DNA of 37,869 nt from CAZIFG01 sp964539135 (GTDB lineage: Bacteria; Margulisbacteria; Marinamargulisbacteria; GCA-2716485; CAZIFG01). The stretch lies in assembly GCA_964539135.1 (NCBI GenBank), contig CAZIFG010000017.1:1-37869 (forward strand), read 5' to 3'. Position 1 is the first letter of the stretch. Each line of letters opens with the position of its first letter. Positions 24,943-33,059 of the stretch are shown piece after piece. The notes under the pieces were generated by a model. The model searched no databases. It saw only the letters and a program-made list of their open reading frames with translations, and was not told where the DNA came from. Position numbers and translations under genes: made by a program.

Positions 24943-25614
24943 ATGCCAACCCCCACATTTCGCCATAGTCTCCACACCATTTGGGTCATGCTATTCCCTA
25001 AAAGATGCTTGGCCTGCAAAAAAATCAATGGCAAAAATAATCTCTGCAAAACCTGCATTGAAGCCATGGAAAAAATCCAGGTAACCCATCATACACTTCC
25101 TCTGATTCCAAATGTAATCAGCTTATTTGAATACAACACGCCAGGTATCAAAGAAATTTTATATGCCCTAAAATTTTCGCATGAACCGACACTTCATCCA
25201 GAATTTCAAGCCTTAATCAAAAAAAAAATAAAAGCGCTGAATCTCGACTACGATATTCTCTTACCTGTACCGGCCCATCCTAAAAAAGAAAGCGAAAGAG
25301 GGTATAATCCGGTTCACATTTTATTTAAATCTCTTATAGACCCCAAAAATACGAGCCTCCTAAAACGACAAAAAAACACGAAGTCCTTACACAAACTGTC
25401 AAAAAAAGATCGAAAACAAGAATTAATCGACTCTTTTTCTATCCAAAAAAATCCCACCCCCCCTTTAAAAAACAAAAAAATTTTACTGGTAGACGACATT
25501 TTTACAACGGGTAGCACACTCCATGAAATTGCTAAACTTTTAATAGAAAATAATGTAAAATCAATAGAATCAGTAACGATATGCCATAAAAAATATGAAG
25601 ATAATAATAAATAA
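24943..25614 (+). CDS. comF: ComF-family phosphoribosyltransferase-like protein
   Basis: ComF/GntX-family protein of 223 residues, linked to DNA uptake in competent bacteria. The N-terminus has the double CxxC zinc site (CLACKK and CKTC, residues about 23-43). The middle has ALKFSHEP and LLPVPAHPKKESERGYNP, and the C-terminal third has the PRPP-type loop ILLVDDIFTTGSTL. Together these are typical of ComF. There is no Shine-Dalgarno sequence close to the ATG. It overlaps the truncated mfd start by 20 bases in another frame. No other competence genes are in the window. Confidence 0.88.
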   Translation: MPTPTFRHSLHTIWVMLFPKRCLACKKINGKNNLCKTCIEAMEKIQVTHHTLPLIPNVISLFEYNTPGIKEILYALKFSHEPTLHPEFQALIKKKIKALNLDYDILLPVPAHPKKESERGYNPVHILFKSLIDPKNTSLLKRQKNTKSLHKLSKKDRKQELIDSFSIQKNPTPPLKNKKILLVDDIFTTGSTLHEIAKLLIENNVKSIESVTICHKKYEDNNK

Positions 25615-27694
25615 AAGAAAACCGCCCTCATACAACGCACTAATTGAATCTCTCGTAGATCTCAATTTAAACGCCGTCCCCATGGTGCTAGAACCCGGCG
25701 AATTCTCTGTTCGAGGCCATATTATTGACATTTTTGCTCAAAATCACACTCATCCGATCCGCATTGAGTATGAAGACAATCACATTGAAAGACTCTGTTC
25801 ATTTGCCGTGAATACTCAGAGAACTCTAACGCATATTCTAGAAACGGAAATTCATCGCACCACAACAAAAGATCCGTTAAATTTCAATTTAGAATCCCAC
25901 AATACCGAGCTTTTATTTGAATGCAAAGAAGGGGATTTTATTGTTCATGAAGACTTTGGCATTGGTATTTTTTCGGGATGTGTACGACTCACAGTCCGAA
26001 ACAAAGAAACTGAATATATTTTGATTCAGTATAAAGGCGAGGACAAAGCCTTTGTACCCTTAAACCAAATTCAAAAATGCCACAAATATTCAGGTCACAT
26101 AGAAGCCATTGAAATCAATGGCCTACATGATGGCATGTGGCTTAAAAAGAAACGAAAAGCAAAAAAACATGCGGAATCCATTGCAGAAGAGATTTATTTC
26201 ATGTACAAAATACGCTTGTGTAAACCTGGATTTGCGTTCAAAGAAGACAGTGAAACACAACTCTTATTTGAAAAAGCCTTCAAACATAAACTCACGCAAG
26301 ATCAAGATCTCAGCCTCAAGGAAATCAAAGCCGACATGGAAAAAGACATCCCTATGGATAGATTATTGTGTGGCGATGTGGGATACGGTAAAACCGAAGT
26401 CATGCTCAGGGCTGCATTTAAAGCGCTTGAAAACGGCAAACAAGTTGCCGTACTGTGTCCCACAACCTTACTGGCAAACCAACATGGTCTGCTTTTTAAA
26501 ACACGAATAGATCCCTTTTATTATCGAGTAGACACCTTAAGTCGTTTTACACCCAAAAAAGAACAAAAAAAAACAATCGAAAGACTGGAAAAGGGGCATA
26601 CAGACTTGGTGGTAGGAACTCACCGTATTCTCTCTCAAGACATGCGATTTAAGAATTTAGGCCTCTTAATTATAGATGAAGAACAACGTTTTGGGGTCAA
26701 GCAAAAAGAAAGCCTCAAAAAAACATTTCCTTTGGTTGATATTTTAAACGTAAGCGCAACACCTATCCCCCGAACCCTCCACCTATCCATGACAGGGGCC
26801 CGAGACATTTCCTTGGTTAAAACACCGCCACCAGGAAAAAAAGAAGTCATCACGCAAATTTTGCGTTACGATGAAACCCGAATTCAGGATGCCATAAACC
26901 AAGAGATCCAAAAAAGCGGGCAAGTGTTTTATATGCTCAATGCCATCAAAAAGCTTAAAGACATTGAACATACCCTCAAAAAAGCCTTTCCGAACCTATC
27001 CATACGTATCGCACATGCCAAGCAATCCGCAACGTATCTTGAAACGACCATGCAAGCGTTCATAGATAAAAAAATTGATATTCTCATTAGCACAACGATC
27101 ATTGAAAATGGGCTTAATTTAGAAAATGCCAACACCATCATCATTGACCATGCAGATCAGTTAGGATTATCCCAAATCCATCAATTAAGGGGGAGAGTAG
27201 GGCGAGGAAGCAAACAAGCTTATGCCTATCTGGTATATCACCCCAAAGAAGCCGTAAATCCAACCGCACAAAAAAGGCTTCAAGCGATCAAAGAGTACTC
27301 CGCACTGGGATCTGGCTATTATTTAGCCCTTAAAGATTTAGAAATACGCGGTGCAGGCAGTATTTTTGGGGCTGAACAACATGGAAATATCGCCGATGTT
27401 GGCTTTCAATTATATTGTAGACTGCTTGAAGAATCAGTCCATAAAGCAAAGGGTAAAACAATTATTCGCCCACAACAAATACAGCTTAATCCTGAAAAAA
27501 TAACCTTATCTGAATCTTATATTCCAAATACACGAGAAAGACTGGCGCTTTATAACCGCATGTTTAACCTGCAGTCATTAGAAAGCCTAAAAGCCATGGA
27601 AGCCGAACTCCTAGATAGATACGGAAATTTTACAGAAAAAGAATTGGACGTATTTAACTATCTCAACACTAAAATAAGCCCCTTCTTAAAATAA
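25595..27694 (+). CDS. mfd: Domain-reduced transcription-repair coupling factor (Mfd)
   Basis: A translocase that pushes stalled RNA polymerase off DNA. Only 699 residues are present, against ~1150 in E. coli. Residues 12-80 match the end of the UvrB-like module (EPGEFSVRGHIIDIF). The RNA-polymerase-interacting domain follows almost directly (GDFIVHEDFGIGIFSG, 113-128), then a basic relay helix and the full RecG-like motor: GDVGYGKT (260-267), DEEQ, SATPIPRT, LRGRVGRG. The C-terminal domain stops about 95 residues short. Missing are D1a, D2 (which binds UvrA), D3 and much of D7 (which masks D2). The start lies inside comF; a short no-U-run hairpin (27682-27698) spans the stop. No frameshift is visible. 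Confidence 0.9.
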   Translation: MKIIINKRKPPSYNALIESLVDLNLNAVPMVLEPGEFSVRGHIIDIFAQNHTHPIRIEYEDNHIERLCSFAVNTQRTLTHILETEIHRTTTKDPLNFNLESHNTELLFECKEGDFIVHEDFGIGIFSGCVRLTVRNKETEYILIQYKGEDKAFVPLNQIQKCHKYSGHIEAIEINGLHDGMWLKKKRKAKKHAESIAEEIYFMYKIRLCKPGFAFKEDSETQLLFEKAFKHKLTQDQDLSLKEIKADMEKDIPMDRLLCGDVGYGKTEVMLRAAFKALENGKQVAVLCPTTLLANQHGLLFKTRIDPFYYRVDTLSRFTPKKEQKKTIERLEKGHTDLVVGTHRILSQDMRFKNLGLLIIDEEQRFGVKQKESLKKTFPLVDILNVSATPIPRTLHLSMTGARDISLVKTPPPGKKEVITQILRYDETRIQDAINQEIQKSGQVFYMLNAIKKLKDIEHTLKKAFPNLSIRIAHAKQSATYLETTMQAFIDKKIDILISTTIIENGLNLENANTIIIDHADQLGLSQIHQLRGRVGRGSKQAYAYLVYHPKEAVNPTAQKRLQAIKEYSALGSGYYLALKDLEIRGAGSIFGAEQHGNIADVGFQLYCRLLEESVHKAKGKTIIRPQQIQLNPEKITLSESYIPNTRERLALYNRMFNLQSLESLKAMEAELLDRYGNFTEKELDVFNYLNTKISPFLK

Positions 27695-27699
27695 GAAGC

Positions 27700-27957
27700 C
27701 TACTTATCCGTAGATAATGCCTTTAAAATATCGTCTGTCATGGTGTTGGCATATAAAGAAGCGTCATTGGTTTCGCCCATTTGATAGGCAATATTGGCAA
27801 CCTCTTCCGCTTCTTCTAAAACCTCTTTACGTTTAATTTTAACCTTTTTTTTATGAATTTCATAAACAACAGAATCAATCCCTGAACTCCCATCTGCTTT
27901 TTTATGAGATCGTGAATCCCAATCGGCACCTCTATTTCCACTATTACCAACTTTCAT
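27700..27957 (-). CDS. Hypothetical small protein
   Basis: An unrecognised 85-residue protein with Gly/Ser/Asp-rich start, a basic centre (HKKKVKIKRKEV) and an acidic helical second half. No signal peptide or membrane segment is seen. The gene is supported by AGGAG eight bases before the ATG. Just upstream on the DNA is a 12-bp palindrome, ccttatataagg (27969-27980), overlapping the ribosome binding site. It is convergent with mfd and separated from pdxJ by 49 bases. Confidence 0.6.
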   Translation of the reverse strand: MKVGNSGNRGADWDSRSHKKADGSSGIDSVVYEIHKKKVKIKRKEVLEEAEEVANIAYQMGETNDASLYANTMTDDILKALSTDK

Positions 27958-28006
27958 AATGACAACTCCTTATATAAGGATAAGTGTAATACAGGAATAA
28001 AAAAAT

Positions 28007-28738
28007 TCAATCTAAAAAAGAAGATTTTATCAAGGCATTCATTTCCATAACCGCTGTAGATAGGCCCACAAAAAGTGCCCGACTAATGATGCTGAATCCT
28101 ATATTTAATTCTTCCAAATGGGGAAGAGTCAAGATACCTTGAACAGAGTGATAATCCAATCCATGCCCGGCATGAACACGTAGCCCGTTTTCATGCGCTA
28201 AATCGGCCGCTTGAATAAGCCTAAAAAGCGCTTGATCCTGAAAAGATCCGGTTAAAGCCGCATAATCTCCGGTATGAAGTTCGACAATATCCGCACCACA
28301 AAGGGCGCTGGCAAAAATCTGCTCCGGCGCAGGATCAACAAAATAGCTTACAGCAATGCCTTCCGCTTTAAGCGCCTGTGTCATACGAGTCAAGTTTGCT
28401 TGACCCAACACAACATCCAGGCCACCTTCGGTCGTTAGTTCATGACGTTTTTCAGGCACCAAACAACAAGCATTGGGCTTAATACGCGTGGCAATCTCAA
28501 GCATTTCATCGGTCGCAGCCATCTCTAAATTTAAATAGGGGACAACTGCACGAAGCGGCAACAAATCCGCATCTTGAATATGGCGCCTATCTTCTCTTAA
28601 ATGAACCGTAATACCATCTGCGCCATTTTTAATAGCAATTTGAGCGGCATCTATTAAATTAGGATAAATTGCATGGCGCTGCTGGCGTACCGTTGCAATA
28701 TGATCAATGTTAACGCCCAATCGAACAGCTTTCATCAT
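28007..28738 (-). CDS. pdxJ: Pyridoxine 5'-phosphate synthase
   Basis: It condenses 1-deoxyxylulose 5-phosphate with 3-amino-2-oxopropyl phosphate to pyridoxine 5'-phosphate. The start MMKAVRLGVNIDHIATVRQQR is the family N-terminus, with the substrate-binding N and D/H residues. GADGITVHLREDRRHIQ, a central LEMAAT and VHAGHGLDY follow. The length from 28738 is 243 residues, the normal size; a longer frame upstream has no family sequence and runs across the bcp promoter region. There is no Shine-Dalgarno sequence, and a good -10 lies 8 bases before the ATG, so the mRNA is probably leaderless. Divergent from bcp. Confidence 0.93.
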   Translation of the reverse strand: MMKAVRLGVNIDHIATVRQQRHAIYPNLIDAAQIAIKNGADGITVHLREDRRHIQDADLLPLRAVVPYLNLEMAATDEMLEIATRIKPNACCLVPEKRHELTTEGGLDVVLGQANLTRMTQALKAEGIAVSYFVDPAPEQIFASALCGADIVELHTGDYAALTGSFQDQALFRLIQAADLAHENGLRVHAGHGLDYHSVQGILTLPHLEELNIGFSIISRALFVGLSTAVMEMNALIKSSFLD

Positions 28739-28746
28739 AAAAAAGC

Positions 28747-28775
28747 AGTATACTGATAAAGAATTACTTTTACAA
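28747..28775 (-). promoter_or_regulatory. Promoter of pdxJ
   Basis: On the minus strand TTGTAA and TATACT are separated by 17 bases. The -10 ends 8 bases before the first pdxJ ATG, so transcription should begin at or next to the start codon. Confidence 0.6.
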
Positions 28776-28823
28776 TTACAAGATCTTTGCTTAAATACAA
28801 ACAAACACACAAAGGAGCCCTTC

Positions 28824-29288
28824 ATGATTGAAAAAAACAAACCAGTCCCCGATTTCTCACTACCCAATCAAGCGGGAGAAATGGTTTCTTTATCCAATTT
28901 TTCAGGTCAAAAAGTAGTCCTTTTTTTTTATCCAAAGGACGACACGCCAGGCTGTACACAAGAATCAAAAGAATTCTCTGAAGCCCTAGAATCCTTTCAA
29001 CGTAAAAATACAGTTATTATAGGCATTTCAAAAGATAGCGTGGAATCGCACCAAAAATTTTGCAACAAACATAATCTTAAAGTTATACTTTTAAGCGACA
29101 CAGAAGGCACCATGTTAAACCAATATGGGGTTTGGCAAGAAAAAAACAATTATGGCATTAAAAAAATGGGTATCGTTCGCACAACCATACTCTTAGACGA
29201 AGTACACGTCGTCCAAGAGATATGGAAAAGTGTCAAAGTTGAGTCTCATGTTGCAACTGTGCTCAAAAAAGTAGAATCGCAACAGTAA
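28824..29288 (+). CDS. bcp: Thiol peroxidase of the BCP/PrxQ family
   Basis: It reduces hydrogen and organic peroxides with thioredoxin-type electrons. From the ATG at 28824, which follows AAAGGAG, the protein has 154 residues. The peroxidatic C44 is in FYPKDDTPGCTQ. The E. coli resolving Cys five residues later is absent (Ser-Lys-Glu here), but C80 lies 36 residues after C44, the same spacing as the alpha-3 disulfide type of PrxQ. It is divergent from pdxJ and ends 8 bases from the next gene. Confidence 0.92.
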   Translation: MIEKNKPVPDFSLPNQAGEMVSLSNFSGQKVVLFFYPKDDTPGCTQESKEFSEALESFQRKNTVIIGISKDSVESHQKFCNKHNLKVILLSDTEGTMLNQYGVWQEKNNYGIKKMGIVRTTILLDEVHVVQEIWKSVKVESHVATVLKKVESQQ

Positions 29289-29296
29289 CTCAAATT

Positions 29297-29758
29297 CTAC
29301 CCGGCTATCTTTTTAGGATGTCCCTCTTTTGAGGTTTTTTTAGGAACAGAAGACGCAACTTTTTTTGCAGAGGAAACCTGTATATCTGGATTTCCAAACA
29401 CCACAGCAACACCATCACCGCCTTTAAAGGTATTTCCTTTTAAGTTAAAATGTATGCCCCCAAAATGGTAGTCTCCATTTTGAGTCAATACAACAGACGT
29501 AGAAGTAGGCGAAGTACTAGGACTTGGTACCGCCGTTCCAGAAACGCCAGGAATACAAGCAGATAAAGCCAAAAAAGGTGTGATTAAAGCAAAAAAACGC
29601 TCCGCACCCGTCCAGGCCAAACGAAGAGCTAAATTAATCCCATCACTTACCGTAGAACCAACGCCGCCAAGGTCAGCACCTGCTGAAGCCGGCCTTGCCT
29701 GTCTTCTTACCGGACGAGGCAGTTCTTTGATAACACTAGGACTCATGGTAGATTGCAT
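29297..29758 (-). CDS. Hypothetical protein with internal hydrophobic segment and basic tail
   Basis: An unrecognised 153-residue protein. The N-terminus is Arg/Pro-rich with few acidic residues. Residues about 45-70 form a hydrophobic stretch ending LALSAC, which may be a membrane helix; it is too far in to be a normal lipoprotein signal. A Ser/Thr/Pro linker follows, then a short Gly- and Asn-rich beta-like region (GDYHFGGIHFNLKGNTF), then a Lys/Ser/Pro/Ala tail that resembles histone-H1-like tails. AAGGAG precedes the ATG, so it is likely a real gene. The function is unknown. Confidence 0.6.
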   Translation of the reverse strand: MQSTMSPSVIKELPRPVRRQARPASAGADLGGVGSTVSDGINLALRLAWTGAERFFALITPFLALSACIPGVSGTAVPSPSTSPTSTSVVLTQNGDYHFGGIHFNLKGNTFKGGDGVAVVFGNPDIQVSSAKKVASSVPKKTSKEGHPKKIAG

Positions 29759-29840
29759 AAAAAATTCTCCTTAATATTGAAATTTAAATCAAAAAGAATA
29801 ATATCTCTAAAAATTTAAAAAAACAAGATTAAAAAATAAA

Positions 29841-30287
29841 TTAAGTAAAACTTAAAAGTTCTGATTCACCTCTATAAATCGCAAAATTATTTTCCGTTTC
29901 CAGCAATTTCACCTCATATAACTGAGTACCTAGCTCTTTTTTCAAAAGATCCCAACACACAATAGCTAAATTTTCTACGGTAGGAATAATATCTTTAAGT
30001 TCGGGGACATCTATATTCAAATGTAAATGATCAAAGCGTTTAATCACCACTTTTTCTACAATAGCTTTAAGCTCAGTCAGATTCATCACCAAACCTGTTT
30101 TAGGGTCAACAGCGCCCTTAATCGTCACCCAAATCACATAATTATGCCCATGACCATTTTTCCAATTGCATTTTTCATACAAAGCCAAGTTTTCGGACTC
30201 ACTTAAATGTGGGCTAACCAAACGATGGGAGGCACAAAAGGTAGCGCGTCGCTGTAAATAAACAAAATGAGTTTTAGAGTGTGTCAT
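29841..30287 (-). CDS. 6-Pyruvoyl-tetrahydropterin synthase family protein
   Basis: It acts on 7,8-dihydroneopterin triphosphate. Counting from the first possible ATG (30293), the residues match animal PTPS one for one: zinc ligands H23, H48 and H50 (CASHRL, NGHGHNY), catalytic C42, D88 and H89, and pterin-anchoring E132. The MNLTELK and TVENLA segments also look like the eukaryotic form more than QueD. AAGGAT is 6 bases from the ATG at 30287 and touches the ATG at 30293, so the later start is preferred. It overlaps the short-chain dehydrogenase gene. BH4 synthesis, queuosine or folate are all possible roles. Confidence 0.85.
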   Translation of the reverse strand: MTHSKTHFVYLQRRATFCASHRLVSPHLSESENLALYEKCNWKNGHGHNYVIWVTIKGAVDPKTGLVMNLTELKAIVEKVVIKRFDHLHLNIDVPELKDIIPTVENLAIVCWDLLKKELGTQLYEVKLLETENNFAIYRGESELLSFT

Positions 30288-30972
30288 TGTCATATCCTTC
30301 TAGTATAGTGCCCGTCAGTTTACCAGAAAGATCTGGATCTGCCAAAAATACGATACTTTGCGCAATATCAGACGGCTGTGTCGCCGCTTGAAAGTGAGGG
30401 AATGCCTCATTCAGCATCACCGTATTCACAGCAGCAGGTGCAATGGCGTTCACACGAATACCCAAAGGCTTGCCTTCAACAGATAAGGCCTCTGTAAGCC
30501 CTACAACCGCAAATTTACTCATAATATAGGCGCTCATACCCGGAGATTTTGAAATGCGCTGCAAACCCGATACAGAAGCCACATTCACAATAGAACCACC
30601 AAATGCTGCCATCATGCGAAAGGCCAATTGAGAACACAATGCTAAACTTCGCACATTAATCTGATAATGCGCATCTAAAACCGATAAATCCATAGTCCCA
30701 AAAGATCCAGTTTTCAAAAAAGCCGCATTGTTTACCAAAACATCCAATCGGCCATAGGTAACCTGTATAAACTGAAAAAGAGCTCGAACAGCCGACTCGT
30801 CTAAAAGATCCACCACACGATACACAATGTCAGAAAACTGATCCGCAACAGCCTTAAGTTCGGACTCAGTTCGACTGCAAATCACAACATGAAAGCCACG
30901 TTTTACCAAGGCAAGTGAGGTTGCAGCACCAATACCACGCCCGCCACCTGTAACCAATGCGATTTTTTTCAT
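30274..30972 (-). CDS. Short-chain dehydrogenase/reductase
   Basis: An NAD(P)-dependent oxidoreductase of 232 residues. It has the Rossmann motif TGGGRGIG (8-15), VNNAA, the catalytic Ser in NVASVSGL and the YxxxK pair in SAYIMSKFA; the C-terminal end is short. Arg after Ser in CSRTES suggests NADP preference. The substrate cannot be read from sequence. The gene overlaps the PTPS-like gene by up to 20 bases, and a sepiapterin-reductase-like role is possible from that coupling; a general FabG-like role is also possible. GAGGAG precedes the ATG. Confidence 0.85.
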   Translation of the reverse strand: MKKIALVTGGGRGIGAATSLALVKRGFHVVICSRTESELKAVADQFSDIVYRVVDLLDESAVRALFQFIQVTYGRLDVLVNNAAFLKTGSFGTMDLSVLDAHYQINVRSLALCSQLAFRMMAAFGGSIVNVASVSGLQRISKSPGMSAYIMSKFAVVGLTEALSVEGKPLGIRVNAIAPAAVNTVMLNEAFPHFQAATQPSDIAQSIVFLADPDLSGKLTGTILEGYDNDTL

Positions 30973-31030
30973 AGACAGCTCCTCTTATACACAATAAAAT
31001 GATGATAGCCCGTCAATAAAGGACAAAATA

Positions 31031-31396
31031 ATGAAAAATTATATCATGATAGAAGACCTCATCCTACCGGCAAAAATAGGCTGCCATCGCATCGAAAAAG
31101 AAGTCGCTCAACCGATTATCCTGAATTTAAAATTAACCCTTGATCTTAAAAAAGCGGCCCAATCAGACCTATTAGAAGACACTCTCGATTATGTTCACGT
31201 GATAGACCAAATAAAAGCCCTCATAAGCGCCAAACATTATACACTCAGCGAGCATTTAGCCTACACAATAGGCATAGCGCTCTTGCAAACCCATCCCTCA
31301 CTAGAAAAATTCAAAATTTCAATCATGAAACCCAAAGCCATTCCAGAAGCGAAAGGGGTAGGGTGTTGTTTGAAACTATCAAGAGAGGATTTGTAG
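31031..31396 (+). CDS. folB: Dihydroneopterin aldolase
   Basis: It cleaves 7,8-dihydroneopterin to 6-hydroxymethyl-dihydropterin in folate synthesis. The 121 residues carry the conserved GCHRIEKE with the pterin-binding Glu (about 22), DTLDYVHV (50-57) and the catalytic Lys in MKPKAIPEA. AAAGGA precedes the ATG. It is divergent from the SDR-PTPS unit, so three pteridine-related genes cluster here. The 3' side runs into the repeat region. Confidence 0.92.
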   Translation: MKNYIMIEDLILPAKIGCHRIEKEVAQPIILNLKLTLDLKKAAQSDLLEDTLDYVHVIDQIKALISAKHYTLSEHLAYTIGIALLQTHPSLEKFKISIMKPKAIPEAKGVGCCLKLSREDL

Positions 31397-31423
31397 GTTT
31401 ACGCATACGACCCTTCGACTACG

Positions 31424-31639
31424 CTCAGGGTCCGATACTAAGCGCCATAATAAAAAAAATGAAGCATTTAATATTCGAGGCGAAAAAAGGTCAGAGCCAG
31501 CGAGCGCGTGAGCAAAAATCGAGATCGCGTAATAGCTCGATTTTTGAGGAAGCGGCGGTCCCTGTTCGTAGAACAGGAGCAACCGCTTCTGGTGAACGCC
31601 TGAGCGGCTCTTTTTGAGCCGAAGGATATTCAATGCTGA
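31424..31639 (+). repeat. Structured intergenic repeat, copy A
   Basis: A 216-bp unit almost identical to 31664-31877. It contains three nested or adjacent hairpins: AAAAATCGAG with CTCGATTTTT, GAAGCGG with CCGCTTC enclosing CCTGTTC-GTA-GAACAGG, and CGGCTC-TTTTT-GAGCCG. It begins with CTCAGGGTCCGATA, part of a small dyad ACCCT...AGGGT around TTCGACTACGCTC. Reading frames across it look like by-products of the repeat. Confidence 0.8.
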
Positions 31640-31663
31640 ATATACTGTCGGGGCGTCAACAAA

Positions 31664-31877
31664 CTCAGGGTCCGATATTAAGCACCATAAAAGAAAATGA
31701 AGCATTTAATATTCGAGGCGAAAAAAGGTCAGAGCCAGCGAGCACGTGAGCAAAAATCGAGATCGCGTAATAGCTCGATTTTTGAGGAAGCGGCGGTCCC
31801 TGTTCGTAGAACAGGAGCAACCGCTTCCGGTGAACGCCTAAGCGGCTCTTTTTGAGCCGAAGGATATTCAATGCTGA
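31664..31877 (+). repeat. Structured intergenic repeat, copy B
   Basis: A 214-bp second copy, offset 240 bp from copy A. Differences are few substitutions (such as agcgcg to agcacg, cttctgg to cttccgg) and a small length change in the A-rich stretch. All hairpin stems are kept. Confidence 0.8.
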
Positions 31878-31976
31878 GATTTCAGTTACGTTTACGACCC
31901 TTCGACAAGTTCAGGGTACGGAAAGGCAGGGGCTTCGACTACGCTCAACCGCCTGCTTAGCACCTCTCCTAAATAG
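31878..31976 (+). repeat. Short TTCGAC-type dyad repeats
   Basis: This stretch before the nrdB end holds two further variants of the short element at 31409: cttcgacaagttcaggg and cttcgactacgctcaacc. No gene is seen in the whole 31397-31976 gap. Confidence 0.5.
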
Positions 31977-33041
31977 CTACCACTCAAGTGTACCTGTTTG
32001 ATACTCCCGAACAGTACCTTCAAAAAAGTTCACTTCAATCATCGAGCCTTGCGTAAATTCATCAATCCAAGGAAAGGGATTTTTAGCTGCAGGCCATTCT
32101 TTATCCAATCCCAAAGCCAAAAGACGCATATTACCCACAAAACACAAATACTCTTTCAACTGTTCTTTCGTAAGACCCAACATTCCATCGCCAATACAGG
32201 AAGCCCCCCATTGGTATTCCATCATTACAGCATCAACGATATTTTGTCGAATTCTGAGCTTAAAGGCATCATCCCAAAGCTCAGGTTGTTCCTCTTTAAT
32301 GGTATTTGAAATATGAATAAAAAGCTTCAAATGCATATCTTCATCGCGATTGATAAACTGAATCATTTCAGCACTACCTGGCATTTTGCCATGCCGTTTA
32401 AGCAAATAAAAAATCAAAAAGGCACTGTAAAAGTAAATGCCTTCCAAAATAATATTGCCAATACAGGCCTCTAAAAACATTCTATCCGTTTCAAAAGTCC
32501 CCGTCTTAAAAGTAGGATCAGAAATCTTACTCACCGCTTTTAATACCGTTTGGTTTTTCTCAAACAAGTCTTTATCGGTACGATACAAACCATAAACAGA
32601 TTCAGGATCCAAGGCCAAAGCCTCCACCATCGTCGCATAACTCTGAACATGAAGCGCCTCTTCAAAAGTTTGACGGGTAACCGCCATGACCACTTCCGGA
32701 CTGGTAAGGTGACGAATAATATTAGATGCTAAATTGTTTGTTTGAAGACCATCCAAGTTAGACACAAAGGCCAAACTACGCTCATAAACGCGACGCTCTG
32801 TCTGAGTCAACGCCTTGGCATCATTCCACATGGCAACATCTTGTTGCATGGGCACTTCTTGAGGCACCCAGGTATTTTTAATCATGGTTTCAAAAATCTC
32901 ATAGGCCCAAGGATGTTTCAACGGTGAAACCTGCATCAATCCATCATCATACCCATTAATAATACGCCTTTTGTTAATAATTTCAGCATTGGTCATTTTT
33001 GTTTCAACAAAATCACCTTGAAATAAGTCTGTTTTAGCCAT
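31977..33041 (-). CDS. nrdB: Ribonucleotide reductase class I, beta subunit
   Basis: It holds the diiron-tyrosyl radical cofactor for dNTP synthesis. The 354 residues contain the full metal set: D97 (NLDGLQ), E128 and H131 (EEALHVQSY), E200 (ILEG), E234 and H237 (RDEDMH). The radical tyrosine Y135, equivalent to E. coli Y122, is present, so this is a Tyr-radical enzyme and not the Phe-bearing chlamydial class Ic type, although the overall sequence style is similar to that group. AAGGAG precedes the ATG. It lies 18 bases after nrdA. Confidence 0.95.
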   Translation of the reverse strand: MAKTDLFQGDFVETKMTNAEIINKRRIINGYDDGLMQVSPLKHPWAYEIFETMIKNTWVPQEVPMQQDVAMWNDAKALTQTERRVYERSLAFVSNLDGLQTNNLASNIIRHLTSPEVVMAVTRQTFEEALHVQSYATMVEALALDPESVYGLYRTDKDLFEKNQTVLKAVSKISDPTFKTGTFETDRMFLEACIGNIILEGIYFYSAFLIFYLLKRHGKMPGSAEMIQFINRDEDMHLKLFIHISNTIKEEQPELWDDAFKLRIRQNIVDAVMMEYQWGASCIGDGMLGLTKEQLKEYLCFVGNMRLLALGLDKEWPAAKNPFPWIDEFTQGSMIEVNFFEGTVREYQTGTLEW

Positions 33042-33059
33042 TGAAATCTCCTTTAAATA

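Noticed and set aside
24943..27694. comF and mfd as one broken fusion gene
   Set aside because: They are in different frames, comF is complete with its own end, and mfd is open throughout.
29580..29774. Plus-strand frame opposite the hypothetical gene at 29297
   Set aside because: It has no ribosome binding site and lies wholly antisense to a gene that has one.
31363..31871. Similar open frames on both strands through the structured repeats
   Set aside because: They repeat because the DNA is duplicated; there is no ribosome binding site, and the hairpins explain the conserved bases better than a protein would.
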